Shown here piece after piece: positions 1 through 10,316 of a DNA stretch of 64,000 nt. The DNA is from Tridacna crocea. Lineage: Eukaryota; Mollusca; Bivalvia; Cardiida; Cardiidae. Every line of letters starts with the position of its first letter. The first letter of the stretch is position 1. A model generated the notes under the pieces. The model did not search any database and had not been told where the DNA came from. It saw only the letters and a program-made list of their open reading frames with translations. The stretch is taken from positions 29,272,296 to 29,336,295 of the forward strand of contig OX031068.1 of assembly GCA_943736015.1 (NCBI GenBank), written 5' to 3'. Both the position numbers and the translations under genes were made by a program.

Positions 1-87
1 AGTAGTTACACCTTCTTTAACTGTAACTGATTTGAATTTTATTTCTGATATTGTTAGGGTAAAATAAAAAATAATGATGATGATGAC

Positions 88-120
<33 letters not shown>
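88..120. repeat. (AAT)n microsatellite
   Basis: About eleven AAT units follow a short GATGAT run. The rest of 1-420 is AT-rich with no gene or repeat that I recognise. Confidence 0.9.
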
Positions 121-124
<4 letters not shown>

Positions 125-439
125 GCAGCCATCATTGACGAGATTGTACTGTAGAAATATTCTTTTTTGAACGTAGAAAACTTACCAGGAAAAAGAACAT
201 AGAAATCTCCAAAATAATTTTGATTCTCATATTTCTTTCCTAAACAAGGTAGGTATAGGTTAAACAAAAGTCCATTTTGATACTGGGGTGAACTTGAAAA
301 TTATTTCAACAGGGATGACAATTCAAAATTATGCAAACAATTGTCTCTGTCTATATTTTCTCTTTATCAGTAACCAGTGACAATTGAAACTGGGGGTACA
401 ATTGGTTTTAAACCCTTATCATTTTACAACATAATCCAG

Positions 440-660
440 TGTTCAAACGACGCTATTAAAATGATCTTCTGGAAATATTGTGGGAAAAGGAGAAAATGCT
501 GGTGATCAGCATTTTCTCCTTTTCCCACTATAATTTCCCTTAACCACAGAATACCATGTTTTAACGACCCTGTTGAAATGATTTTCTGAAAACATTGTGG
601 GAAAAGGATAAAATGCTGGTTACCAGCATTTTCTCCTTTTCCCACATTGTTTTCAAAGGC
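440..660. mobile_element. MITE family A, two nested partial copies
   Basis: Two palindromic cores (about 471-531 and 590-650) each read as the GTGGGAAAAGGAGAAAATGC stem followed by its reverse complement. Full-length ends of the TACCACAC type are missing, so these are fragments or a copy inserted in a copy. Confidence 0.7.
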
Positions 661-904
661 CATCTACATTAGTGATCGCTTAAATCTCGGGATCAATTTG
701 GGTAAAGAGAGTTGACCATTGTTTAACGTTCGTTATCAGCAAAACACGTCGATATTTATAGCGCGAGCTTGTTCACGAGAAAAAGAAATAAAGGTGATAA
801 TAGCAAACGATATCGACTCAGATCAGCCTGTGCAAATAGCTAAACTTTCTTTGCTTTATATCTGTATTCTTTTTAACCTATTTCCTACCATTATAACAAC
901 CCTT

Positions 905-995
905 ACAAAAAAAAGCGTTTGAGAAAAAATGGTGCGAAAAGGAAAAAATGCAGATGCCTCGGCATTTTCTCCACCTCTAACAATGTTTTCTATTA
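905..995. mobile_element. MITE family A, diverged core
   Basis: A worn hairpin core: the arm with AAAAGGAAAAAATGC is followed by GGCATTTTCTCC. Ends cannot be placed. Confidence 0.5.
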
Positions 996-1037
996 TTTCA
1001 AACAAATTCAAATGTCCTGATTTAGGTCGTATTAAAC

Positions 1038-1263
1038 CATTACCACACAATGCCTACTTTTGACGACCCTGAGAAAGAAGCCATTAGAAAAAAAGAAAAT
1101 GTCGGAAAGGAGACAATGATGGAAACTAGCATTTTCTCCTTTTCCCACAATCTTTTCTACCCTTTACAAAACAAATTTCAAATTTTCAGTCATTTTTATC
1201 ATGTCGTCTGCAAATGCTTTCGATTTGGACAAGCCGAAAATATTGTCGTTTGGTAATGAGTTA
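1038..1263. mobile_element. MITE family A, near full length
   Basis: The copy starts ACCATTACCACACAATGCC and ends with GTTTGGTAATGAGTTAAT, with the hairpin core around 1092-1150. The right half carries the conserved TTTGTCGTCTGCAAATGCTT-type stretch. Confidence 0.8.
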
Positions 1264-1339
1264 ATAACTTCGAAGCGTCTTTTTTGTAAACGGTGTTTTC
1301 AACATAAAGTTATATCGAGAGATTCTGCGGATCAAAACC

Positions 1340-1573
1340 TGGTTCAACCCATTACCACACAATCCCTACTTTTGACGACCCTGAGAAAGAAGCCTTAAGA
1401 AAACATTGTGGGAAAAGGAGAAAATGCTGGTAGCCAGCATTTTCTCCTATTCCCACAATGTTTTCTACCCTTAAGAAATTAAATTTCAAATTTTCAGTCA
1501 CTTTTATTTTGTCCTCTGCAAATGCTTTGGATTTGGGCAAGCCTAAAATTTTGTCGTTTGTTAATGAGTTAAT
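1340..1573. mobile_element. MITE family A, full length
   Basis: It runs from AACCCATTACCACACAATCC to GTTAATGAGTTAA. The core (about 1403-1460) is close to a perfect palindrome with GGTAGCC at the loop. Confidence 0.85.
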
Positions 1574-1810
1574 GTCCCTCTAAGGGTCACTAGCAGTAAG
1601 ACCCCTTTTCCCGTGAACCATATCCATTGTTAACTTGACCACAACGGCATGTCAAAAAAGGGGGCTGACAGTTTCAACCCATCACGTTAGATTTGACCGA
1701 TTTCAACGGCGCAGCCCTACAGTCAGTCTGATAAGGGTTTATGATTTGTCAAAAGCTATCGAGTGCGTTTATAATGTAAACAACGATTTGTTTTGTGATT
1801 GTAATTGAAC

Positions 1811-2025
1811 TATACTACTCAACATTTGCTAGGGATCACCATCTAAAATTGAGCCGTTATGTATGCTCGGCATGCATTTGGTATGTTTTTTCAGTATGTA
1901 ACATTGCCACTCTGATGATATAAACTATTCAAGGAAATGAATATTTCTTTAGCAAAACTATATTTATGTAACATATTCCTGTATTGAAGTATCAAGTTGA
2001 TCCCTAGCAAATGTTGAGTAGTATA
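1811..2025. mobile_element. MITE family B
   Basis: Perfect 28-bp terminal inverted repeats, 1811-1838 and 1998-2025, containing ACTCAACATTTGCTAGGGAT. The interior has no coding potential. Superfamily not determined. Confidence 0.85.
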
Positions 2026-2062
2026 TGTAACTCAATCGAACAGACATTTTACAGAAAGAAGA

Positions 2063-2324
2063 TGTGACCCGTCACGCAAAAGGGGACCATTTGGGAACTC
2101 CGAAAAGTGTCGACCCTGGTCATATTGCTCAGATTGCGCAGACTGACCAGGGTCGACACCTTTCGCTATTATGAGATTTTTGTGTATGAAAAGTGGCCAT
2201 TCTACCTTACAATATCATTTTAAAACTATCGGCTTATATTGAACTGCACCAGTGTTTATGATCTGTTTTCATCTTATTGATATACAAAATTCCCAGATGC
2301 TCCCTTTTTGCGTGACGGGTCACA
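2063..2324. mobile_element. MITE family C, copy 1
   Basis: Terminal inverted repeats begin TGTGACCCGTCACGCAAAA on both strands. An internal palindrome at about 2107-2157 has arms containing GTCGACCCTGGTC. A second copy lies at 39974-40245. Confidence 0.85.
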
Positions 2325-2478
2325 AATATGTCTTTGGTTCCACCTAAGAGTGCTGGGGCTCTGATTTGCCTTCGACCCAGAGACACGCCAAGGGGATTAT
2401 TCAAGCATTTGGGGTGAGAATAGAACTAAAGAGCTAAATCCAGAGCACGACTGTGTAAATCCTTCACAAAAGAACGAC

Positions 2479-2692
2479 TTTAACTCTTTACCACTCAATC
2501 ACGACTTTTAACGACCCTGAGAAAAAAGCCTTTTGAAAACATTGTGGGAAAAGGAGAAAATGCTGGTAACCAGCATTTTCCCCTTTTCCCACAATGTTTT
2601 CTTCCCTGCTAGAGACAAATTTCAGTTTTTGTCGTCTGCAAGTGCTTTCAATTTGGACCAGTCTAAAATTTTGTCGTTTGGTAAAGAGTTAA
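2479..2692. mobile_element. MITE family A, full length with TTAA ends
   Basis: TTAA is present at both ends: TTTAACTCTTTACC on the left and GGTAAAGAGTTAAAAC on the right. The core at about 2538-2598 is an almost perfect palindrome. Confidence 0.85.
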
Positions 2693-2799
2693 AACTTTGT
2701 CTAAATTCCAAGCGTTTGCAAACAACAAAAGAAATGTATTCAGGGGTTTTTGTTTGAAAGTCGTCTACTGTAGATTTATTTCAGGAAGTAACCATTTAC

Positions 2800-3166
2800 G
2801 GTAAGACCTGTGTAATGGAAAACAGCTATTTCCACTAAAATATCATCCTGCAAAATTAGATATAATTAAGAATGAGTATAATTGAACTACTTTCACCGAT
2901 TCATTTTTTTTCCCATTTTTTTTCCTTCTTTGAATTATCATTTATAAATCTATAACCACTATATTCTCAATTCAAAAAGAGATAATGATTATCTCCCTTT
3001 TCAGAAAACTAACAAAAGTATCAAAAAATAATTTCAAGATAGACATAAACTCGATGTCTGACCCGTTAGAAATGTGCAAAAATATTATTTCTGCATAAAT
3101 CCTTATTTATCCTTATTTATCAACCAATTAGAATTGTCACCGGAAGTGCATTACACAGGTCTTACC
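2800..3166. mobile_element. MITE family D
   Basis: Perfect 18-bp inverted repeats: GGTAAGACCTGTGTAATG at 2800-2817 and its reverse complement at 3149-3166. The AT-rich interior lacks any ORF of note. Confidence 0.8.
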
Positions 3167-3593
3167 TCAATATCAGGATTGGCTGAAAGAATTTTTCCAT
3201 AGCTCCCGGATGATGATGAAAAAAAAAATACTTGCTGGAAGTTACTTTTGCGTGAACTATACACAGTGACACTGCTTTGCCCATGTACTTCCGTTATATT
3301 GGTTAAATTTCAGTATTGGGGATCTGAAAACTGCTTCCCCATTGTATTCTTGCGCCGCACAAATATGAGTGGATGGGGTTTTAGAAACTCCAACGTTAGA
3401 CTTGAAATTAAAGAAAATGCGTAATGCATTTTGAATAATTTCCTTGAATGTATGTTGTCTGTATTATTAAATTATAAAGAATGAAGACAATTTTGTTGTT
3501 GTTGTTTTTATGAAAACAAAAAACAACATCTGATAATTCCTTAAACCCAAACTTCATAAAGTGTGTTTTTAACACTTATCCTACCGTATAAAT
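3167..3593. other. unannotated intergenic DNA
   Basis: No gene, tandem repeat or inverted repeat that I can support. Confidence 0.6.
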
Positions 3594-3822
3594 TAACCCT
3601 TTACCACACGATCCCTACTTTTGACGCCCTTGAGAAAGAAGCCTTTTGAAAACACTGTAGGAAAAGGAGAAAATGCTGGTAACCAGCATTTTCTCCTTTT
3701 CCTACAGTGTTTTCTACCCTTCCCAGAACAAATTTCAATTTTTCAGTCACCTTTATTTTGTCGTCTGCAAATGCTTTCAATTTGAGCCAGTCTAAAATTT
3801 TGTCGTGTGGTAAAGGGCTAGA
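3594..3822. mobile_element. MITE family A, full length
   Basis: It starts TTAACCCTTTACCACACGAT and ends TCGTGTGGTAAAGGG. The core (about 3650-3712) is a perfect hairpin in which the usual GTGGG has become GTAGG, with the matching change CCTAC in the other arm. Confidence 0.9.
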
Positions 3823-3984
3823 ATAAACCCTGAAGCCAGTAGTACAAATCCGAATACAGTAGGCCTTAGGCTATTTCAAACTTGCTTTTTAACCCTTATC
3901 CTGCTAAAATACTAAAAGAAAATTTTCAATTCAATAGTAATAACCCAAATATTATTATTTCCAAGTTCTGTTTTAGGGGAAAAA

Positions 3985-4150
3985 TAATATGGGTCGCAAC
4001 ACGCGAAAAAGGGCATTCGGACATTTGCGTCAAATGTTACCCGGATCAGCCTGCACAGCTCACGCAGGCTAATCCGAGACTACAATTTTCCGTTCTTATG
4101 TATTTTTCTGTTTTGCGCAAGTCTACTGTAGGACAAAATCGAATGTAGTC
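3985..4150. mobile_element. MITE family E (GATCAGCCTG palindrome), left of the Polinton
   Basis: It contains ACACGCGAAAA, GGACATTTGCGT and an imperfect palindrome at 4033-4073 (GGATCAGCCTG / CAGGCTAATCC). An inverted relative lies directly right of the Polinton at 21384-21480, so the element landed among copies of this family. Confidence 0.65.
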
Positions 4151-4156
4151 GTAAAG
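4151..4156. repeat. Polinton target site duplication, left
   Basis: GTAAAG here and again at 21384-21389, immediately outside the inverted repeats. Six-base duplications are the Polinton hallmark. Confidence 0.92.
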
Positions 4157-4732
4157 AGTAGTTTATATTTTGGGGGTTACGGGACAAAATCCCATAACAT
4201 GCTTAATGCGTTTGCCCTTATGAAAAAACTAGGTCACTTATGAAAAACTAGGTCACTTATGAAAAAACTAGGTCACTTATGAAAAACTAGGTCACTTATG
4301 AAAAAACTAGGTCACTTATGAAAAACTAGGTCACTTATGAAAAACTGGGTCACTTATGAAAAACTAGAACGCTTATGAAAAAACTGGGTCACTTATGAAA
4401 AACTAGAACGCTTATGAAAAAACTGGGTCACTTATGAAAAACTAGAACGCTTACGAAAACTACGTCCCTTACGAAAACTCCGTCCCTTACGAAAACTCTG
4501 TCACTTACGAAAACTCCGTCCCTTACGAAAACTACGCCCCTTACGAAAACTCCATCCCTTACGAAAAACTACGTCACTTATGAAAAACTAGAGCGCGCAC
4601 CGCATCATGTGTCAGCATCTGATATGTCCCTTATGGGTTGGATGGTTAACTGACTAACCAATTAACCCTATAAAACTGTATATAATATACTTGGTCGGTA
4701 TATTATATGCCTAACATACTTACATGGGTGAA
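4157..4732 (+). repeat. Polinton left terminal inverted repeat (576 bp)
   Basis: Reverse complement of 20789-21383. I read the two as the same base by base, except that the right repeat has one more 19-bp unit in the internal array. The outer end is AGTAGTTTATATTTTGGGGG. The inner end is TACATGGGTGAA, 28 bp before the stop codon of the polymerase gene. Confidence 0.95.
4217..4595 (+). repeat. 18-20-bp tandem array inside left TIR (20 units)
   Basis: Units of the form CTTATGAAAAACTAGGTCA in ordered subtypes. Units 1-6 end AGGTCA and alternate between 20 and 19 bp. Then GGGTCA and AGAACG units alternate. Then six 18-bp CTTACGAAAACTNCGTCC-type units and two closing units. The order is mirrored in the right repeat. 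Possible binding-site array for replication or terminal proteins (inference). Confidence 0.93.
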
Positions 4733-4760
4733 CCTAACTATAATTCAATTATATAAACTT

Positions 4761-7700
4761 TTACTCTTCATTACACATAAGACTAAAATGTCCAAGAGCT
4801 AGTGTGCTTATTTTGTTCTCCCCTATTATCCTTTTATCATCAGATGCGCTTAATGCTACTTTGTTCACCACCACGGTACTAATGTCATGAGCATTACTTC
4901 TTATTATATTCATCTTTCTAAGTTGCTCCTTACCATTAAACAAGCAATTTTTATAATCCTCATGGATAATACTTTTATTAACAACATATTTCTTAACCCC
5001 CTTACATTTTTTACTTTCTTCCCCATCTAACATCTTATAAGAATACAGTTTAGCTCTAAGCCCCACAAACTCTTCTATAATATCTCCTCCAGCCTCATCC
5101 TTAAACATTCCTAGTACTTTCTTATTACAACCAGTTGGTATACCTGATAAATGGTCTTTCGGATAATTACTAGTATCAAACTTACTCTTTACATCATTAG
5201 CTATATCCTTATAAAAGTCTTCTGTTTCTATTTCATACATCAAGCTGTCTGTATCAGTAAATAAAAGCTTAGCTTTATCTACATATTTCTGCTTAACATA
5301 GTTGTAGTGGAAATCATACATTAAAGTCTTACTTAAGTCCAGAATGCACATTCCTAAATAAACCGGTTTATTAAAAAGTAACCTCGTCTTTTTCATATGA
5401 ATAGCGACGAGATTCTCACTAAAAATGTTACAATGAGCAAAATTAGGTTTAGCAGTTAATTTTTCCGCTTTTAATCTATTATTAACTAATATAACATCCA
5501 CTCGATTTCTAATATTTTCCATGGTCTTACCAAATACTGAGTTATTCATTAACTTAAAAAAGTCCTTTTCAAACTCATTATCAGCTTTTGTTCTTAAATT
5601 AGTATTAAGTTCAATATAAGGTTTAAGCCATTCACTTTGTTTAAACTTAATACCTCTATGAATTTTACTTATTTTTAATCCCAAACTCTCATACTGCTTA
5701 AGATTTTCATAGTGAACAACATAATTTTCTTTATCCCATAAGTTTGGAATTAACTTATTAATTTTATTTACATTAATACTATCAGGAGCTAATGGATAAT
5801 CATTATGAAAATCATGCAATCCTTTAGGATACTCTAAATCAACTTCTAAAATACAAGGAATCTGCTCCCAATTATTTAACTCTTTTTCAGTCATCCATTT
5901 AAAACCATGTGTAGGAAGTGGTTTACTCATTGCCCATCCATATAGATTATTAGCATCCAAATAAGTTATATACTTCTTAGGTTTACCAGAGTCACACTTA
6001 TCACCCATATACTTATTATTTGCTTTTGCATATCTGTTGCTAATCATTGATACTCCTCCTCTGATACCCTTTTCTATCATTAACAACATATCAGGATTAC
6101 TTAATAATTCTAATTCCACATTAGTAACTTTTAATGCCGCATCCCAAGCTAAACCTGGCGCTGTGAAGTAATGTGCAGGGTCTAATTTGTAATACCTACA
6201 ACAAATGTTTCTAAAGTTCTCAAAAACATCAGATAAAAGCAAAACATCAAGTTGATTATATAAATTATGATAATCTTCTAAAGTTTTCATCTTAAACGTT
6301 TTCCAAACTTTTTGCGCATGTGTATAATCCTTATCACTAATTTCCTCTTCATTAAGCCTAGAATAAAACGCTTCTTTGGGTGGTAGTTGAGTTTCTTTTA
6401 ACTTTTCAGGTGAATCTATATACTCATAAGGATAACAGCCTTTTCTAGTTACTAGATTAAGTTTGTCATCTGTGTAATACCTTTTAACATTGTTAAAATC
6501 ATCTTTATCTAAATTTTTAACTAGCTTATCTAAACTTTCAGCCATAAACTTAAAACTATCAATAAACCTTATCTGATGGTGTAAAGGTTTAGTTTCTTCC
6601 TTAGTTTCTCCTTCCTTAGTTTTTACTTTCTTAGTATAACTCCCAATCTGTATTTTTTTGGTGAAGCTAATATACCTTTCACTATTGTTAGGGATAACAG
6701 ATATATCCCCCTCACTACAACCAAGATTTTTTACAAATAAGTGACTATCATAACCACTAAGGTTATGAAACACCACAGGTACAAAATTAGGTTTTCTGTA
6801 CAAGAAATTGCATATTTTATGGGCAGCTCCTCGATATCTACCAGTAAAATGGCAATGGTCTCTAACCTTATAATTTTCATCAGTGAATTCTTCGTTACAA
6901 ATCCAACATTTATTTTCTCTTTCAAAGCTCTCTTTTTCTTTTTCTCCAAATATCATTTTCTTTGCTGGTATGCTAGTAATTTCACTAATGTCCTTTTCTA
7001 GCATTTCCATAAATTTCTGTGTGGCATCCTCTCCAGTATAACTTACTAATTTTGGTTTATATACTTCATCATCAAAGCATTTAATGTAGTAACAAAAGCT
7101 AGATGGTTCATGTTTTTGGTATTGTTTAGTATAACTACTTTCAGGATTTGGTTCACACGAATGCAATGGTTTAATATAACACTCAAAGTCAGCGTAAATG
7201 ATATAAGGTACCTTTTCTGACCTAAGGTAGTTTTTAAATTTTAAAACGGTTCCCTCTTTTGGTAAGTCTATTTTAACGTAATCATGTTCTTTACAATACT
7301 GTATATGCTTTTCCAACGCTTCTCTAGACCAAAATGGATTAAAACACCTTAAGCAGACGTGACTCTTTTCCTTATGCTTTGATACTTGAGAGTATAGCAA
7401 ACGACTAATGCTTTTTACTAGGCAGTAATGCTTTACTCCATTTTCTTCTATCAAAAGAAGAATTATATTGTTATCCCTTTTCTCGTAAAATTTACTTATT
7501 CTAAGAGGATAGAAGTTTTTTCTATCATAACCAACTACTGTAATGGATATGGTAGGGTTTAGCTTTTCAAACTTGTCAATATCATCTAAAGAAACTGGAT
7601 ATTCTATGTTTTTCATATTTAATGCGTTTTCTTTTTGTTTTAAATCCGTAGTAATTCTTTCTGGATGAGTATCTATAGGATTTAATGCTCTTAAAACACA

Positions 7701-8549
7701 CCATAAAAAGCATTTATTATCATCATTTTTCACGTTAATAATAGCTCTTTTAGCAGCTAATTCTTTGGGTAGGGGAAAATATGTCTCTCCCCTTGTTGGG
7801 TTATACGTTACAGTGTGTAATTCTGCATACTTTACTTTATCAAACTCCCATTTTGTATTCTTCATAACTAAATTAGTTATTTGTTCAATAATCCGTTCTA
7901 CCATAGTATCATATAATTCATTTAAATTGGTTCCTACTAAATTAATTATAGGTTTCTCAGAATGAATCTGAAATTCCGCATAAGTTACATTTATGCCATC
8001 ATCCATTGTAACACTTCTAATTTGTATAAAAAGACGTAATTTTACTTTACTTCCACGGTTTTGTTTTAATACTGTAATCATTTTCTCCCGTATTCTTTCT
8101 AAATATTCTTCTGGAGAATATCCAGGTAAACCATTAATGGTGTATTGATTGGCAAATTCTTTCAAAGAAGAATTTGTTTTAACAACCTTTAACTTATCAT
8201 CTTCCTTTTGTTTTTTGTATAATTCATCAATTTTTGATTTTAATGCTTTAATTTCAGGCGAAGTAGTTATTGGAATTTCTCTAACCTCATCTAACCAATT
8301 TAATAAGTTTTGAACCGAATTAGAAGTAGTTGCAGGAGTACGCGAAGCTGTGTGCACCATGCGTGTTGCAGGTGTCGGGGTTAGAATATTACCCGGTATA
8401 TTTTCTTCAATATCTCTATCTAATATTGGTATTTCCCTCAAAAGCTCAATTAATTGAGCTCTTCTAAGACGTGAATATCCTCGTAAACCTCGATTTTTTG
8501 CTAACCTTCTTAGGCCTGGCACTGTGTAATTTTCAAATCGATTACTCAT
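4761..8549 (-). CDS. protein-primed family B DNA polymerase (pPolB)
   Basis: The replicative polymerase of the element, 1262 residues, intact. The N-terminus (about 5-40) is a SAP-like segment (VPGLRRLAKNRGLRGYSRLR) typical of Polinton PolB. A C2H2-like finger (CLRC...H...C) lies near residue 400. The exonuclease motif YADFE is near 450. A CWIC...DHCH zinc site like endonuclease VII fingers is near 550-570. Polymerase motif A (YLDANNLYGW) is near 865, motif B (NNSVFGKT) near 1003 and motif C (FTDTDSL) near 1098. The family copies linear DNA from a protein primer at the inverted repeats. The start is preceded by ACTATATAAA-ATG. Its stop sits 28 bp inside the left inverted repeat. Confidence 0.96.
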   Translation of the reverse strand: MSNRFENYTVPGLRRLAKNRGLRGYSRLRRAQLIELLREIPILDRDIEENIPGNILTPTPATRMVHTASRTPATTSNSVQNLLNWLDEVREIPITTSPEIKALKSKIDELYKKQKEDDKLKVVKTNSSLKEFANQYTINGLPGYSPEEYLERIREKMITVLKQNRGSKVKLRLFIQIRSVTMDDGINVTYAEFQIHSEKPIINLVGTNLNELYDTMVERIIEQITNLVMKNTKWEFDKVKYAELHTVTYNPTRGETYFPLPKELAAKRAIINVKNDDNKCFLWCVLRALNPIDTHPERITTDLKQKENALNMKNIEYPVSLDDIDKFEKLNPTISITVVGYDRKNFYPLRISKFYEKRDNNIILLLIEENGVKHYCLVKSISRLLYSQVSKHKEKSHVCLRCFNPFWSREALEKHIQYCKEHDYVKIDLPKEGTVLKFKNYLRSEKVPYIIYADFECYIKPLHSCEPNPESSYTKQYQKHEPSSFCYYIKCFDDEVYKPKLVSYTGEDATQKFMEMLEKDISEITSIPAKKMIFGEKEKESFERENKCWICNEEFTDENYKVRDHCHFTGRYRGAAHKICNFLYRKPNFVPVVFHNLSGYDSHLFVKNLGCSEGDISVIPNNSERYISFTKKIQIGSYTKKVKTKEGETKEETKPLHHQIRFIDSFKFMAESLDKLVKNLDKDDFNNVKRYYTDDKLNLVTRKGCYPYEYIDSPEKLKETQLPPKEAFYSRLNEEEISDKDYTHAQKVWKTFKMKTLEDYHNLYNQLDVLLLSDVFENFRNICCRYYKLDPAHYFTAPGLAWDAALKVTNVELELLSNPDMLLMIEKGIRGGVSMISNRYAKANNKYMGDKCDSGKPKKYITYLDANNLYGWAMSKPLPTHGFKWMTEKELNNWEQIPCILEVDLEYPKGLHDFHNDYPLAPDSINVNKINKLIPNLWDKENYVVHYENLKQYESLGLKISKIHRGIKFKQSEWLKPYIELNTNLRTKADNEFEKDFFKLMNNSVFGKTMENIRNRVDVILVNNRLKAEKLTAKPNFAHCNIFSENLVAIHMKKTRLLFNKPVYLGMCILDLSKTLMYDFHYNYVKQKYVDKAKLLFTDTDSLMYEIETEDFYKDIANDVKSKFDTSNYPKDHLSGIPTGCNKKVLGMFKDEAGGDIIEEFVGLRAKLYSYKMLDGEESKKCKGVKKYVVNKSIIHEDYKNCLFNGKEQLRKMNIIRSNAHDISTVVVNKVALSASDDKRIIGENKISTLALGHFSLMCNEE

Positions 8550-8617
8550 TTTATATAGTAAATATATTTTCTTAAGCTATCAAAATTTTATTATATCTAC
8601 GTGTAAATATAATAAAA

Positions 8618-8959
8618 TTACTGAATGTTAATCCTATACTTATCTTTCCAAACCCTTCCGTTCCAATTCATAATCGTTTGAGGGCAACGGTCTATATATT
8701 TACCAGCCTTATAAATCGATCGGAAAGTTTTTATTTCCCCAGTTTTAACATCTTCTAGGGTAACCGTTTTAGGATTTTTCATAATAGTCTGTAATCTATC
8801 ATACTTAGGATCAACCTTTTTCTTTTCTGGTTTAGGCTCTTCCTCTGGTAGTAAGTCATGTTCTTTTACCAACTCTAATAACCGCTTTTTATCCCAGTAA
8901 GAGCGAAAATTTATATTATTTTTTTTAAGAATTTCTTTTAAATCGGAAAACTTTATCAT
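8618..8959 (-). CDS. small SAP-like + NUMOD1-like DNA-binding protein
   Basis: 113 residues. Residues 4-36 (LKEILKKNNINFRSYWDKKR) look like a SAP/HeH helix-extended-helix domain. A charged linker (EEEPKPEKKK) follows. The C-terminal half (about 64-105: VTLEDVKTGEIKTFRSIYKA, then a Trp-rich end) matches the NUMOD1 pattern, a helix-turn-helix repeat usually attached to homing endonucleases. No nuclease domain is present, so it is probably a DNA-binding accessory or regulatory protein. It lies between PolB and the capsid gene. Its start follows TATATATTAAAA-ATG. Domain calls are by eye. Confidence 0.6.
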   Translation of the reverse strand: MIKFSDLKEILKKNNINFRSYWDKKRLLELVKEHDLLPEEEPKPEKKKVDPKYDRLQTIMKNPKTVTLEDVKTGEIKTFRSIYKAGKYIDRCPQTIMNWNGRVWKDKYRINIQ

Positions 8960-8986
8960 TTTTAATATATAGAAAAAATACTTAAC

Positions 8987-10267
8987 TTAATACACTACAC
9001 TCATCTTATTACCATCAGACTGAAAGTTAATTAGCCTATCACTAATAATAACAGCATATGCCTCGGTATCCGCAGGTACATTTTCATCAAATTGTGTCTT
9101 AATTTGAATATCAGTAACTGAATACTTTAACTTTTCACTTTGCTTAGAAACATCAAACAAAAACAAAGGATATAGGGTTCCATAATCTGATGGGGAAATA
9201 TTAGGGTTTGATACTAACTCATCCATGTTAAAAAACTTAGCCCTAAATAATGCAGCATCACCATAAGCTCTACTAAATTTATGCATTGGAAATGAAAGAC
9301 TATAGTCAGCAGTTGGGTATCTTCTAGAATTTAACATAACATAAATATTTTTAACCCTTACATTGTCGAATATAGCTGGGTTTTGCTCTTGGTTTCCATC
9401 TTTATCAGTCTGAAAACCAACAATAATAAAACGCGGCACCTCAGGAGATGATTTAACTGCAAGCCTCCAAGTAAATGATGTTGACTGAGGAACTGAGATA
9501 GAGTCGCACTGTATCATTCTATATCCGACAGGAAATTTTTCTTTTTTCTCGATAAGTTTATAAAGTTCCATTTTCTCCTTATCCGCAGGCATCACGTGCG
9601 GTATAAACCATGATATTTTATCCAATGTAATTATGCCAGGATCAACGCCGTTAGCTCTAAAAATTGCATCATTATCACCATTTCTTGTCAAGGTGAGAGT
9701 TTGCTTCATTCCATATAAAATTTTATTATAGTCTTCGCAAAAACCAAATATATGTTTTAATGGAACTCTAAAGCTAAATGTTCCTTTTGGGTCTGAATTA
9801 TTAACGATATATAATTTCCTTATATTCCAACCTATGTTTTGACCTTGTGCTGCGGCTGTTGTATCCTTATACCACAATTGATTAAGTCCTTGTGATTTGG
9901 AAAAATCGTCTGGATATTTTAGCAACCCAAGCATTGTAGTAGCTTGACCAGGATGTAATATGGATTCAATCTCTTGACCGGAAAGTTGGTACTTGATATT
10001 TTTAAAAAGATACATGAGGCCGTTGTTTGTTAGAGAAATATTGTCAGCATTTGCGTAAGCTGTTCCATCAGCCTTTGTTAAGCGACCTTCTATAAGTAAA
10101 TAACTTTCGCTCGGATGCGTAAAAATATCTTGGGTTTCAATGTTAATCCTAATATCTCCTCCTGAGTTGTTCAAACTTGTACCAGTAATTGGTTCATACT
10201 CAAAGTGCTCATACTCATCAATACTATCATATTTTACAATTGGTTCGGTGATATTTAGTATGTCCAT
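8987..10267 (-). CDS. major capsid protein (double jelly-roll, hexon-like)
   Basis: 426 residues, intact. It starts MDILNITEPIVKYDSIDEYE and has the beta-rich, Pro/Gly-turn composition of Polinton/adintovirus capsid proteins. Recognisable segments are GGDIRINIETQDIFTHPSES near residue 35, the region around NNGLMYLFKNIKYQLSG and a C-terminal stretch ending DRLINFQSDGNKMSVVY. The family forms trimers of double jelly-rolls that tile an icosahedral shell. A penton-like protein, protease and ATPase in the same element support the role. The start is preceded by TATTAATAAA-ATG. The assignment rests on family resemblance, since the fold has no short catalytic motif. Confidence 0.85.
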   Translation of the reverse strand: MDILNITEPIVKYDSIDEYEHFEYEPITGTSLNNSGGDIRINIETQDIFTHPSESYLLIEGRLTKADGTAYANADNISLTNNGLMYLFKNIKYQLSGQEIESILHPGQATTMLGLLKYPDDFSKSQGLNQLWYKDTTAAAQGQNIGWNIRKLYIVNNSDPKGTFSFRVPLKHIFGFCEDYNKILYGMKQTLTLTRNGDNDAIFRANGVDPGIITLDKISWFIPHVMPADKEKMELYKLIEKKEKFPVGYRMIQCDSISVPQSTSFTWRLAVKSSPEVPRFIIVGFQTDKDGNQEQNPAIFDNVRVKNIYVMLNSRRYPTADYSLSFPMHKFSRAYGDAALFRAKFFNMDELVSNPNISPSDYGTLYPLFLFDVSKQSEKLKYSVTDIQIKTQFDENVPADTEAYAVIISDRLINFQSDGNKMSVVY

Positions 10268-10316
10268 TTTATTAATACAATTATAATTTTTTAAAGCAAA
10301 AAAATTATAATTGTCT

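Noticed and set aside
424-663. Small ORFs with a recurring peptide (VGKGENAG..., FLLFPQCFQK)
   Set aside because: The same peptide recurs in many ORFs on both strands because it is the translation of the family A hairpin. It is not a gene family.
4217-4595. Tandem array resembling a CRISPR-like repeat
   Set aside because: There are no unique spacers; the units are contiguous and the array lies inside a terminal inverted repeat of a eukaryotic element.
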